32,596 nt of DNA from Isotricha intestinalis (lineage: Eukaryota; Ciliophora; Litostomatea; Vestibuliferida; Isotrichidae), in the NCBI GenBank assembly GCA_023807065.1, contig JAJJLU010003767.1, positions 1 to 32,596 on the forward strand. Reading direction: 5' to 3'. Positions 1 through 9,410 of the stretch are shown here, in pieces (positions within the stretch are counted from its first letter, which is position 1; every line of letters begins with the position of its first letter). Made by a program: the position numbers and the translations under genes. Below the pieces are notes generated by a model that was not told the origin of the DNA, searched no databases, and saw nothing but the letters and a program-made list of their open reading frames with translations.

Positions 1-3000
1 GAAGATAGAACAATATATAGAAATATGAGGTTTGAAAAAGGAGGAGTTGTTGATTTAGCACAAGAAGATAGAAAAAAGAATAAAAATAAATATAAAATTA
101 AAAAAGCTAAACATAAAGTTATTGGTAATTTAGATAATATTAAAAATACCAATCCTAAATATAGAGAACAAGCAGCTAAATTAATTCAAGCTTGGTGGAG
201 AGAGTTAAAAGAAATTTATAAAGAAAGATTAAATATGATTATTAAAATTCAAAGTTTTTGGAGAGGAAGATGGGTAAGAAAATATATGTATGATATATTA
301 TATTTAAGCTTTATGTATCAAAGTTTTTGCCAAATTATACAAAAAGTTCTTGTTAAATATATTAAACCTATTGTTTTTGATATTTTAATGGCAAAATATA
401 AAAAAGGAAGAAATGTTTTAAAAGCTCTTATATTAAAAGATAATCATTGGAAATTATTAAGATTAAAACCTTTTTGGGAAAGATGGAAAAAATTAATTAA
501 AATGATTCATAAAAAAAATGAAAAAGGAAGATTATTAGTTGATATAAGAAATGAATATGATACTAAAAAAAGAGATTTAGATAAATTTTTCAGTAAATGG
601 GCTTTTTTAACCAAATTCAGTAAATTACAAGGAAATAATAATATTATGGAAATTGAAAATAAGAAAAAAAATGCAATTGAAAAAATAATTAATGGAAGTA
701 ATAAAATTTTAAAGAAAGAATCATTTAAAAATGTTAAACCTAAATTAAAAAAATTTTTACAAAAATTAGGAAAAATAGAAGGAATAAAATCAATAAGTAA
801 ATACCCTGGAAAAACTAAAGAAAGATTATTAAAAAAGTATTTAGATAAATGGTTAAGAAATTCAATAGGAAAAGGATTTGATATTTTTAAATTAGAATTA
901 TTTGATAAATTAATTACAGATGTTATTAAAAAAATAATAAGAAGAAAAAGAAGGAGTTTTATAAATAAATTAATTAAGAAAAATATTAAAAAAGAAATAA
1001 TAGAAAGAATTGTTATTCAAGAAAAGAAAATTACAGTAAAACCAAAAAAAAATGAAATTATTTTTGATAAAAATTTAATTTCTGCTGCTGAAACATTGCA
1101 AAGAGCAATGTTAAGATTAACTTATAAAGATCCTTTAAATGCAATTTCAAATAAATTAAATGATAAAGTCTTATTAAATAAACTTAGAAACATGATTAAT
1201 ATTAGAGAAAGTTTTATTAAAAGAATTCTAATGAATAAATTTAAAAAATGGAAAATGCCTTTAATAGTTAAAAATGAAAATGATTATATTAATAAAATTT
1301 TAGGAAAATTAATACAAAATATTTTATATAAAAGAATTAATAGAATTTTAATGAGTAAATTAAATTTATGGAGAATTAAAGTTTTTATTAGAAGAGATAC
1401 TGTTTATAAACAAAATAAAGATTTTGAAAAAGCAAGTAATTTAATTAGGAAAAATTCAATTAAAAAAATGATAAGTGGAAATAATTTTTTTGAAAATTTA
1501 AAAAATACAAAAAGTGAAAAAATAATAAATAATATTTTAAAAACATTATTGAATATTTATAACAATAAAGAAGAACATTTATTAAGAATTTATCTTATTA
1601 AATGGATTAATCAATGTAAAAAAAATAAAATAAGGAATTTAATAAATAAATTATTAAAGAGTTTAATAATAAAAAATCATTCAGAAAATACAAAATTACT
1701 TTTAAATAAATATTTACATAAATGGCAAACTAACAAAACAAATACAATAAGAGCAAGAAAAATAAATAAAAATTCAGCAGCTTTATTAATAAAATTAATA
1801 AGAGGGCAAATCATAAGAAATAATATAAAAAATATATTAAGGAAATATTTAAGAATTTGGAAATCAAAAAAAACAAAATTAAATTTCGATAATAAAAAAA
1901 ATAGAATTTTACAAGCAAAAATTCATTTATTAAAACATAATTCAAATATAAATGGAAATGATCTTTTAAAAGGAGCAAATAATATTAATACTCATAAAAA
2001 AAGAAAAACAAGTTTAGAAAATATTATTGTTCTTAGTCAAAAATCTAATAATATCAATTTAAGAAATTATTTGAATAAATGGTTAAATAAAATTAAAAAA
2101 TATAATAAAAGAGAAAACCAATTATTAAAAGCAATAAAAGTTTCAAAAACAAATTTTGAAAATAAAAATAAAATGAAGTTATTAAAGGCTTATTTAAAAT
2201 GGAGAAATTTATGTAGGAAAAAAAATTTAACACCGATTCAATTAGGTTTAAAACATTTATTAAAAGGATTATTAGAAAAAAAATTTAATCATATAATAAA
2301 AAAAACAGAAATAATTAATATAGATGTTAAAAGAGGATTATCAGTTTATGATGCTTTATTAAATGGAGATAAAAATATGGCAAAATGTATTTCTTTAAGA
2401 AATTTATTTTTGAGACCTTATTTTAATAAATGGAAAAAATTAAATGATAAAGTTAATGTTAAAAGAAGTAAAGATGAAATGTTTAAAAAATTAATTAAAT
2501 TTCCTCTTTTAAAATTATCTAAAATTCCTTTAAGAAATTATTTAAAAAGATGGTTAGATATTATTAAAAAATTAAATGATATTGATTCAGAAAAAAAAAT
2601 TTATTTGAAGTTAATAAAAAATATTAAAAATAAAAGAATAAATGAAAGTTTAAGAGAATATTTATACAGATGGAAAAAAAATAAAGGAGAAATAATAAAA
2701 AAAATAGGAATCTCTTCCGAAGGATTTAAAATTTTAAGAAGATTATTTGCAAAACAAGTTTTTAATATATTGAAAAAACAAGTTAAAAAAGAGAAAGACA
2801 AAAATATATTTAAAACTTTAATAAAAAGATTTAATAAAAAAAATTTAAATGATTTATTGAGAAATGCATTAAGAAAATGGAATAAAAAAATAGTTAAAGA
2901 AGAAGGAAAAACAAAAGATTTTCAATTTTTAAGAAATTTAATTAATAGTAGAGAAAGGCAATATTTTAATATCATTAAAAGTTTATTGCATCAAGCACTT

Positions 3001-6000
3001 TTAAGATGGAGAATAAATTCAGTTCCTTTAATTAAACATGATTATAAGAAAGTTAATAATTTTAGAGCAGGATTAATATTATTAAAAGCAATTTTAAGAA
3101 AACCTTTGAATCAAAGATTTTTCAATGGCTTAAAAAATAAAGAAAAAAATATTTTAAGAAAAAAAGCACTTTATAAGTTATTTAAAAATATTACTCCAAA
3201 AATAAAAGATTTTCTTTTAAGAAAAGCAATAAAAATATGGAGAGATAAATTGCAAGATACAGAAATTCAAAAAAATAAAGTTGAAAATATATTTCAAAAC
3301 TTTACAAATTTAAATAGAATTAGATTAAAAAGATTTAATGATTATAAATGTATAATTGAAGCATTAAAATTAATGACAAAAAATAAGAATAATAAAGCAG
3401 ATATATTACATAAATTTTTTAAAAGATTCGCCAAACAAAAAAAAACTGAAAGAATTTCAAACGGCGCAAATAAGATATTAATTTTATTAAAAAAAAGTGA
3501 AAAAAAATATCAAAAAGGAATTAAAAGATATATTATAGCAAAATGGAAAAGAATTATTAAATTTATCAAACAACAAGAAAATGCAGATATCATAAAAAAA
3601 TTTGTGAGAAATAAAATGCATAAGAGAATTGTTCATAAAAAAACAAATAATTACAATTTTAATCTTTTGTTTAAAATGATTAAAAAAAAAATGTTTGATA
3701 AATTTAAAAATCAAATTAAAAAAAAAAGAAGAAGTGAAATTTTAAGGAAAACAATATTAAATAATGAAAAAAAGAAAAATAAATTTATAAAAAGTTATTT
3801 AAAAAGATGGATGAATGTTTTACCAAAAATGAGAAAAATTGATTCAATTTTAAAAATACAATCATTATTAAGAGGAAGAAAAGGAAGACAAAATTATAAT
3901 AAAATGATGGATAAATTATTTAAATTTAAAAATATTATTATTAGATTAATTGGAAATAATCAAATTATTATTATAAGTTATTTAGCAAGATGGAATATGA
4001 TAAGTCAAAAAATAGCATTACAAAAAAATGCAGATATCATAAAGAAATTCTGTAAAATAAAAGTTAAACATCATTTTAAAAATATTAAAAAAGGTAGTTT
4101 ACAAAAATTATTCAGAACTTATTTATTAAAAGAAATATTATATTTTATTAAAAAAGCTGGAAATATTGATAAAAAAAATGGAAAAAATGTTATTGATTCT
4201 TTAACGAATGTTCTAGTTAAAAAGAATTTTGATAAATTTATTAAAAATATGATAAAAAAAATATTTTTAACTGCTGTTAAAAAAGGGATTGAAGCTTCTT
4301 TTAAAAGTTTCAAAGATAAAAATTTACCTATTTATTTTAATAAATATGTTAATAATACTTTAGGAGAAAATAATAGACAAGCTCAAAAAATACAAAATTG
4401 GTTAAAAAATAGAAACAAAAAATTAAAAGTTAATAAATCAAATAAAAAAGATGATTTATTAAAAACATTAATTTTGAAATTAGATTATAACAATAATAAA
4501 AGATTAAAAGCTGCAATTAAATATTGGAAAAAAAAAGCAAAAATAAATAATTTAAATCAAGCTGCAATTGACATTCAAAAAATTTGGAGAGGATTAAAAG
4601 GAAGATTATTAGGAAATAGGAAAATAATAAGAAATAAATTATCAATAATGTTTAAACAATATTATCTCAATAATTTAATTTCTATTTTAAATGAAACAAA
4701 TGTAAAATTTTATTCTCCTTTAAAAAATGGATTAAAACAGATTACAAGTTTAACTAAAAGATATTCAACAAATAATATAATTGAACATTTTAATAATAAT
4801 CTAAAGATTAAATATTTAAATACAATAATAAAAAAAGCAAATAATTCTCACAATTTATATTTATTACAAATATATTTTAATAAATGGAAGAAAAAAGATA
4901 AAGAAATAAATAATCAATTAGTAAAAATTCAGTCAGCTTATAGAAAATATAGTTCAAAAATAAGAAGAAATATATTAGAAAAAATAAGAGATAAAATATT
5001 AACAATATTTATGAAAAATAATAATGCATGTAAAGAAACTTTAAGAACAACTTTAAGAAAATGGCAATTAAGAAATCAAATATTAAAATGTGAAGATAGT
5101 TCAGTTATTATTCAAGAATTTTTATTATGTAGAATTCATAAATTTATTCATAATAAAATAAATAATTTCTTTTTAAATTTAATGAAAAAAATTGTTGCAA
5201 AAAAGTTAAGAAATTGTTATAAAATTCATAAATTGAAATTATCAATTTTAAAAACTTTATTCCCTAAAATTGTAAAAAAAACAAATAATTATAATGTTAA
5301 TAATAAAATTGATAAAATATTAAATGATTATTTAGATAAAACTGAAAAAGTAAGAAGAAAAGATAGTTTGCATAAATCTTTAAATGATTGGAATAATATA
5401 ACAAGAAAAATTTCTAATAAAGAATTAAATTCTGCTTTAACTTTTCAAAAATTATTAAGAGGAATATTTTCACGAAAAAAATATAAACAAATAAAAAATA
5501 AATATAATAAATTTAAAAATACAATTTTAAAATTTAGTTATGAAAGTCCTTTAAGAGTTTATTTCAATAAATATAAATTAATTGTTAAAAGACTTTCAGT
5601 TATGGAAAATGCAGATGTAATAAAAAAATTTTGTAAATTTATTAGAAGAAAAGTAGATAAAGAGAAAAAAGATAATAGAATGAATATAATCAAAAAAGCT
5701 TTAAATATTTTAGATAATTTTAAACCTGGAAGAAAATTTTCATTAGATAAAATTAGATGTATGAGAAATAGAAATTTATTTAATAAAGTAATTTCAGATT
5801 TGTCTAATAAAAGAAGAAATATTTTAAAAGATGTTTTTGATAATTTATTTAATTATGGAAGAGATATATTAAATAATAAAGTATTTAAAATACCAGATAA
5901 TTTAAGAAAAAGAATTTTAAATAAATGGTTAAAAATTTGGGAAGAAAAAACAAAAAAATTATCTAAATTAAGAAGTACAGAAATGATACAAAAAAATTAT

Positions 6001-7941
6001 AGATTATATAAAAGTTTTATTAGAAATAAAGGAATTAAAAATCATTTAAATAATATATTATCAGTTTTATTAAATAAACATGATGATCTTTTAAAAAAAT
6101 CTCTTAGAAGATGGAGAAATATTATTAAAAATATGAAAGTTAAAAGGTCTGGGAAAAGAATTGCTAATTTTATTATTAATAAATTTAGACTTTTTAAAGC
6201 AAAAGAAAATTGGAAAAAATTATCTAATGCTCTTAATCATAAAGATCAAACTTCAAAGAAAATTAAATTAATATATGAAGTTAAAAAATATATGATTTTA
6301 AGAAATTATTTAAATTATTTAGAAAGGCAATTAAAATTAAATGGTTGGAATAAATTAAAAAATATGCTTCATTATAGAAATAAATTAAGAAGTACAGGAA
6401 ATGCTTTAAGACATTCAAATAAGAAAAATAATTTATTTAAACTTTTAAATTATATAAATAAATGGTTAGATCAAATAAATAAATTAAAAAAAAGAGAAAA
6501 TGCAATAATTAAAATAGGAAATATAATAAACGGAAGAAAAAATATAATAGCATTAAAAGTTTTAAATGCAGTATCATTAATAAAAAAATTATTACATGAT
6601 TTACCAAGAATAAGAGCATTAGATGCTTTTAATAAATTAAAAATTATTTCTGAAAAAAAAAGAAGATTAGAGAAATTAGGAAAAACATTAAAAAAAACTA
6701 AATATGATGTTGATGGTCAAAATATTGAACTCTTCATGAAAAAATTACATAAAATATATGGTGTAAAAGTATTAAATAAAATGGTGAAAAATTTAGAAAA
6801 ACTAAAATATTTACATAAATTACGTCAAATAGCATATTTTTTAAAAATGTTTAAATTAATATTTTTAAAAAGTGCAGAATTTACCTATTATAATAGACTA
6901 CTTGGAGGAAGTAGAGCTAATAGAACAAAATTATCTTTTTCAGCGAAATTATCAACTCCTCAACCTGAAGAAAGTATAAATGATAAAGAAAGAGTTTATT
7001 TAAATTTAGCTCCTTATTTTGTAGATTGGTTAAATGAAAAAATAAAAATTAGACAATCATGGGGAATTGAAAGTTTAATTAGAGCATATTCAAATTATAG
7101 ATTTAATAAATTATATAGAGATTATTCTAAAAAAATTCAAATTCCTCAAAAAGTTGAATTCTATAATAAATTATTTAAATTATTTAAAAATAAATTAAAT
7201 GCTGGTCCATTGAAATTAAAATTAATGGAATTATTAAGAAAATATGCAATTCATCAATTAATGATTCCTTTATATGGTCCTGGGAGATATTATCGAGTAT
7301 TATATTTAATTAAATTAACTTTTATGCATAAAGGAATTGCAAAACAAAGATTTGTTAGAGATATTATTAGAAAATGGAGATTTATTTATTTCTCTAAAGT
7401 AATTGCTAAGAAAAAAATGCAATTAATGTATAAAAATTTACATTTAAGTTATTTACAATTAGCTAATGATGTTTTTGGTGATGAAGATAATAATAATATA
7501 AGTGTTATTAAAGAATTTGAAAGATTTGGAGATGATATTGGAATGTTTAATGGAGATAATTATAATAAAATTGAAGAATATAAATATTCTTCTATTTTAA
7601 AGAGGAAATTTAAATTTGATTTAAAAGAAAAAAATGATATTAAAATAGAGAGAAAATTATTTGGAAATGATTCAAGGAATGATTCTTGGAAAAAAGGGAA
7701 AAAAAATAATGAGATTTTAGAAATTCAAAGTAAAAATTCTGAAGAAATTATTGATTATAGTAAAGAGAATTCTAGGAATAGTTCTTTTAGAAGAAATAAA
7801 AGAGAAAATGATATTAATACTTTATCTTCTCACAGTAAAAAATCTTATTCTAATAAAACTTATGAAAATTATAATAATGATGGAAATGAAAATGAATATA
7901 AACCTAATTCTCATAAAGGAAAAAGAAGATATGGAAATTAG
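1..7941 (+). CDS. Giant Sfi1-like / IQ-motif centrin-binding repeat protein, 5' end open
   Basis: Probable cytoskeletal scaffold that binds centrin or calmodulin. The first ATG is at 25 (2638 residues from there), but the frame is open back to base 1 with coding-like codons, so the protein probably starts upstream of the window. About 30 short helical units end in a Trp, of the form L-R-x-Y-L-x-K-W (for example LLKKYLDKW near residue 270, LRNYLNKW, LLKKSLRRWR), spaced about 30-100 residues apart. This is the Sfi1 centrin-binding pattern. Around six IQ-like motifs are interspersed, such as IIKIQSFWRGRW near residue 72, ILKIQSLLRGRKGR and IDIQKIWRGLKGR. The motif NADxIKKF occurs three times. 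The protein is strongly basic (Lys, Asn, Ile); the last 200 residues are polar, Ser/Asn-rich and without repeats. Ciliates are known to have large Sfi1-repeat proteins in basal bodies and the infraciliary lattice, so that location is inferred. It is convergent with the next gene and ends in TAG. Confidence 0.8.
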   Translation, partial: EDRTIYRNMRFEKGGVVDLAQEDRKKNKNKYKIKKAKHKVIGNLDNIKNTNPKYREQAAKLIQAWWRELKEIYKERLNMIIKIQSFWRGRWVRKYMYDILYLSFMYQSFCQIIQKVLVKYIKPIVFDILMAKYKKGRNVLKALILKDNHWKLLRLKPFWERWKKLIKMIHKKNEKGRLLVDIRNEYDTKKRDLDKFFSKWAFLTKFSKLQGNNNIMEIENKKKNAIEKIINGSNKILKKESFKNVKPKLKKFLQKLGKIEGIKSISKYPGKTKERLLKKYLDKWLRNSIGKGFDIFKLELFDKLITDVIKKIIRRKRRSFINKLIKKNIKKEIIERIVIQEKKITVKPKKNEIIFDKNLISAAETLQRAMLRLTYKDPLNAISNKLNDKVLLNKLRNMINIRESFIKRILMNKFKKWKMPLIVKNENDYINKILGKLIQNILYKRINRILMSKLNLWRIKVFIRRDTVYKQNKDFEKASNLIRKNSIKKMISGNNFFENLKNTKSEKIINNILKTLLNIYNNKEEHLLRIYLIKWINQCKKNKIRNLINKLLKSLIIKNHSENTKLLLNKYLHKWQTNKTNTIRARKINKNSAALLIKLIRGQIIRNNIKNILRKYLRIWKSKKTKLNFDNKKNRILQAKIHLLKHNSNINGNDLLKGANNINTHKKRKTSLENIIVLSQKSNNINLRNYLNKWLNKIKKYNKRENQLLKAIKVSKTNFENKNKMKLLKAYLKWRNLCRKKNLTPIQLGLKHLLKGLLEKKFNHIIKKTEIINIDVKRGLSVYDALLNGDKNMAKCISLRNLFLRPYFNKWKKLNDKVNVKRSKDEMFKKLIKFPLLKLSKIPLRNYLKRWLDIIKKLNDIDSEKKIYLKLIKNIKNKRINESLREYLYRWKKNKGEIIKKIGISSEGFKILRRLFAKQVFNILKKQVKKEKDKNIFKTLIKRFNKKNLNDLLRNALRKWNKKIVKEEGKTKDFQFLRNLINSRERQYFNIIKSLLHQALLRWRINSVPLIKHDYKKVNNFRAGLILLKAILRKPLNQRFFNGLKNKEKNILRKKALYKLFKNITPKIKDFLLRKAIKIWRDKLQDTEIQKNKVENIFQNFTNLNRIRLKRFNDYKCIIEALKLMTKNKNNKADILHKFFKRFAKQKKTERISNGANKILILLKKSEKKYQKGIKRYIIAKWKRIIKFIKQQENADIIKKFVRNKMHKRIVHKKTNNYNFNLLFKMIKKKMFDKFKNQIKKKRRSEILRKTILNNEKKKNKFIKSYLKRWMNVLPKMRKIDSILKIQSLLRGRKGRQNYNKMMDKLFKFKNIIIRLIGNNQIIIISYLARWNMISQKIALQKNADIIKKFCKIKVKHHFKNIKKGSLQKLFRTYLLKEILYFIKKAGNIDKKNGKNVIDSLTNVLVKKNFDKFIKNMIKKIFLTAVKKGIEASFKSFKDKNLPIYFNKYVNNTLGENNRQAQKIQNWLKNRNKKLKVNKSNKKDDLLKTLILKLDYNNNKRLKAAIKYWKKKAKINNLNQAAIDIQKIWRGLKGRLLGNRKIIRNKLSIMFKQYYLNNLISILNETNVKFYSPLKNGLKQITSLTKRYSTNNIIEHFNNNLKIKYLNTIIKKANNSHNLYLLQIYFNKWKKKDKEINNQLVKIQSAYRKYSSKIRRNILEKIRDKILTIFMKNNNACKETLRTTLRKWQLRNQILKCEDSSVIIQEFLLCRIHKFIHNKINNFFLNLMKKIVAKKLRNCYKIHKLKLSILKTLFPKIVKKTNNYNVNNKIDKILNDYLDKTEKVRRKDSLHKSLNDWNNITRKISNKELNSALTFQKLLRGIFSRKKYKQIKNKYNKFKNTILKFSYESPLRVYFNKYKLIVKRLSVMENADVIKKFCKFIRRKVDKEKKDNRMNIIKKALNILDNFKPGRKFSLDKIRCMRNRNLFNKVISDLSNKRRNILKDVFDNLFNYGRDILNNKVFKIPDNLRKRILNKWLKIWEEKTKKLSKLRSTEMIQKNYRLYKSFIRNKGIKNHLNNILSVLLNKHDDLLKKSLRRWRNIIKNMKVKRSGKRIANFIINKFRLFKAKENWKKLSNALNHKDQTSKKIKLIYEVKKYMILRNYLNYLERQLKLNGWNKLKNMLHYRNKLRSTGNALRHSNKKNNLFKLLNYINKWLDQINKLKKRENAIIKIGNIINGRKNIIALKVLNAVSLIKKLLHDLPRIRALDAFNKLKIISEKKRRLEKLGKTLKKTKYDVDGQNIELFMKKLHKIYGVKVLNKMVKNLEKLKYLHKLRQIAYFLKMFKLIFLKSAEFTYYNRLLGGSRANRTKLSFSAKLSTPQPEESINDKERVYLNLAPYFVDWLNEKIKIRQSWGIESLIRAYSNYRFNKLYRDYSKKIQIPQKVEFYNKLFKLFKNKLNAGPLKLKLMELLRKYAIHQLMIPLYGPGRYYRVLYLIKLTFMHKGIAKQRFVRDIIRKWRFIYFSKVIAKKKMQLMYKNLHLSYLQLANDVFGDEDNNNISVIKEFERFGDDIGMFNGDNYNKIEEYKYSSILKRKFKFDLKEKNDIKIERKLFGNDSRNDSWKKGKKNNEILEIQSKNSEEIIDYSKENSRNSSFRRNKRENDINTLSSHSKKSYSNKTYENYNNDGNENEYKPNSHKGKRRYGN

Positions 7942-8287
7942 AATATTTTAGAAATTATTATTTTCGTTTTTTTTTAATTTTTAAATATTTAATTTATTTT
8001 TTGAATTTTTCACTTTTTAAATTTTTATTTTTAATGTTTATGAAAAAAATAAAATAAAAGAATTATAAGATTGAACTATCTAATTAAAAGTACTTTTATT
8101 TTATCTTAAATCAATTACTTCTTTCATTTTAGAAGATTATTTTTATTCAATGAATAAAAATTATATTAAAACCTTTTGCTCCTAAATGATTTAAAAATTA
8201 TTTTTGTTATTGAATGCAAAGTAACTTTAATTTTTTTTAAATTTTCTTTATTTTTATTTTTTAATATAATTTTAAATTATTATTTAT
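7942..8287. other. Convergent intergenic spacer with a 14-base palindrome
   Basis: This is the 3'-flanking spacer between the Sfi1-like gene (+) and the Utp12-domain gene (-). It is almost entirely A and T with frequent stops in all frames, and no coding-like stretch was seen. A perfect palindrome, TAAAAGTACTTTTA, lies at 8085-8098. It could be chance in such AT-rich DNA or could form a hairpin in either 3' untranslated region. Confidence 0.6.
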
Positions 8288-9172
8288 TTAATTATCATCT
8301 TCTTCTTCTTCCATTTCTTCATCTTCATTACTTTCTTTATTATCATCTTTTTTATTTATATTATTATTATCTTCGTCTTCATCAATATCAAAGAAATCTT
8401 CATCATCTTCTTCTTTTTCTATACTATTATCTTCATTATTTTCACTTTCTTCAATTTCTTTTTCTTCTTCACTATTAATTTCTTTAAATCCTAATTTTTT
8501 CATTTTTTCACTTTTTATTTCTTTTTCCTTTATTTCTTCTTCATCATCACTTTCATAATAAGTTAATAAAGGACCATTTAAATTTTGTTCTGAATTATTA
8601 TTTAAATTATTATTATTTATATCATCACCTTTTTCTTTATGAATTAAGGATAATTTTTCTCTTAACTCGGAGAATTTATTATAATTTTTTGTATAATTAA
8701 TGATATAATTTTTGATAATATTTAAATTTTCAATTGTTTTATTATCCATTGATAAAATACGGAATTTATGAAAAGAAACAATCTTTTTTAACCAAGGCAA
8801 AATATTTTTATCATATAAATTATTAGATTGAAATAAATCAATTGTTTTTTCAAAAAATAATTGAATAAGATCACCAGTCATTTGTTTAATTGTATAATCA
8901 ATTAAAATATTATCATTTTGTTTTATACAAAATAAAAATGTATCATGATCTCTATTAATTAGAGAATTATTTAATGTTTGTATTAAAGTTATTTTTGAAT
9001 TATTTTCTAATTCATTTGAAAACGAAGAATTTATTATTGATTCATTTTTTGATATTATTTTTTTTGGAATTTTAAATGTTAAATCTGATATTTCAGGATT
9101 ATAAGACATATCATTTATTGATAATACTTTTATTAAATTACTATTATTGGCTTTCTCATTTTTGGATGCCAT
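8288..9172 (-). CDS. Utp12-domain protein, UTP5/WDR43-like, without WD40 repeats
   Basis: Likely nucleolar protein of the small-subunit processome, which processes pre-18S rRNA. Residues about 61-179 of 294 fit the helical Utp12 domain: LIQTLNNSLINRDHD, then an ILPWLKKIVSFH segment matching the family's 'LPWL...L..H' core, and finally FSELREKLSLI. A Y-E-S-D-D-E-E-E motif and a long Glu/Asp tail follow (about 205-294), as in WDR43/UTP5 C-termini. The frame is open up to 9235, but that codon is GTG. The first ATG is at 9172 and reads MASKNEK, so it is taken as the start. WDR43, UTP12 and related proteins normally carry N-terminal WD40 propellers. None is present, and the 238 bases before the next gene have no room for one. 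It could be a stand-alone Utp12 subunit or a split gene. The UTP5 assignment over UTP12 or UTP9 rests on the acidic tail only. Confidence 0.62.
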   Translation of the reverse strand: MASKNEKANNSNLIKVLSINDMSYNPEISDLTFKIPKKIISKNESIINSSFSNELENNSKITLIQTLNNSLINRDHDTFLFCIKQNDNILIDYTIKQMTGDLIQLFFEKTIDLFQSNNLYDKNILPWLKKIVSFHKFRILSMDNKTIENLNIIKNYIINYTKNYNKFSELREKLSLIHKEKGDDINNNNLNNNSEQNLNGPLLTYYESDDEEEIKEKEIKSEKMKKLGFKEINSEEEKEIEESENNEDNSIEKEEDDEDFFDIDEDEDNNNINKKDDNKESNEDEEMEEEEDDN

Positions 9173-9410
9173 TAATAATAAATATTTTAATTTTATTGTT
9201 ATTCTTTTTTGAATGAAATTATTTATATTATTCACATTTATTTTTTTTTAATTTTTATTTATATTAATTATATAAATACATTTTATTTATTATATTTATT
9301 TTATTGTATTTATTTTTGTCTAAAAGAAAAATTTTTTGAGTCAATGATATGAATTTTTTTATATAATGTTATTAAAAATATAATTTTAAATTTGTAATCT
9401 TTATTAAAGG

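Noticed and set aside
8176..8478. Plus-strand Leu/Tyr-rich frame
   Set aside because: It is antisense to the acidic tail of the Utp12-domain gene and to AT-rich spacer.
9173..9235. Upstream extension of the Utp12-domain protein
   Set aside because: It would start at GTG, which is not a normal start in eukaryotic nuclear genes; the ATG at 9172 is preferred.
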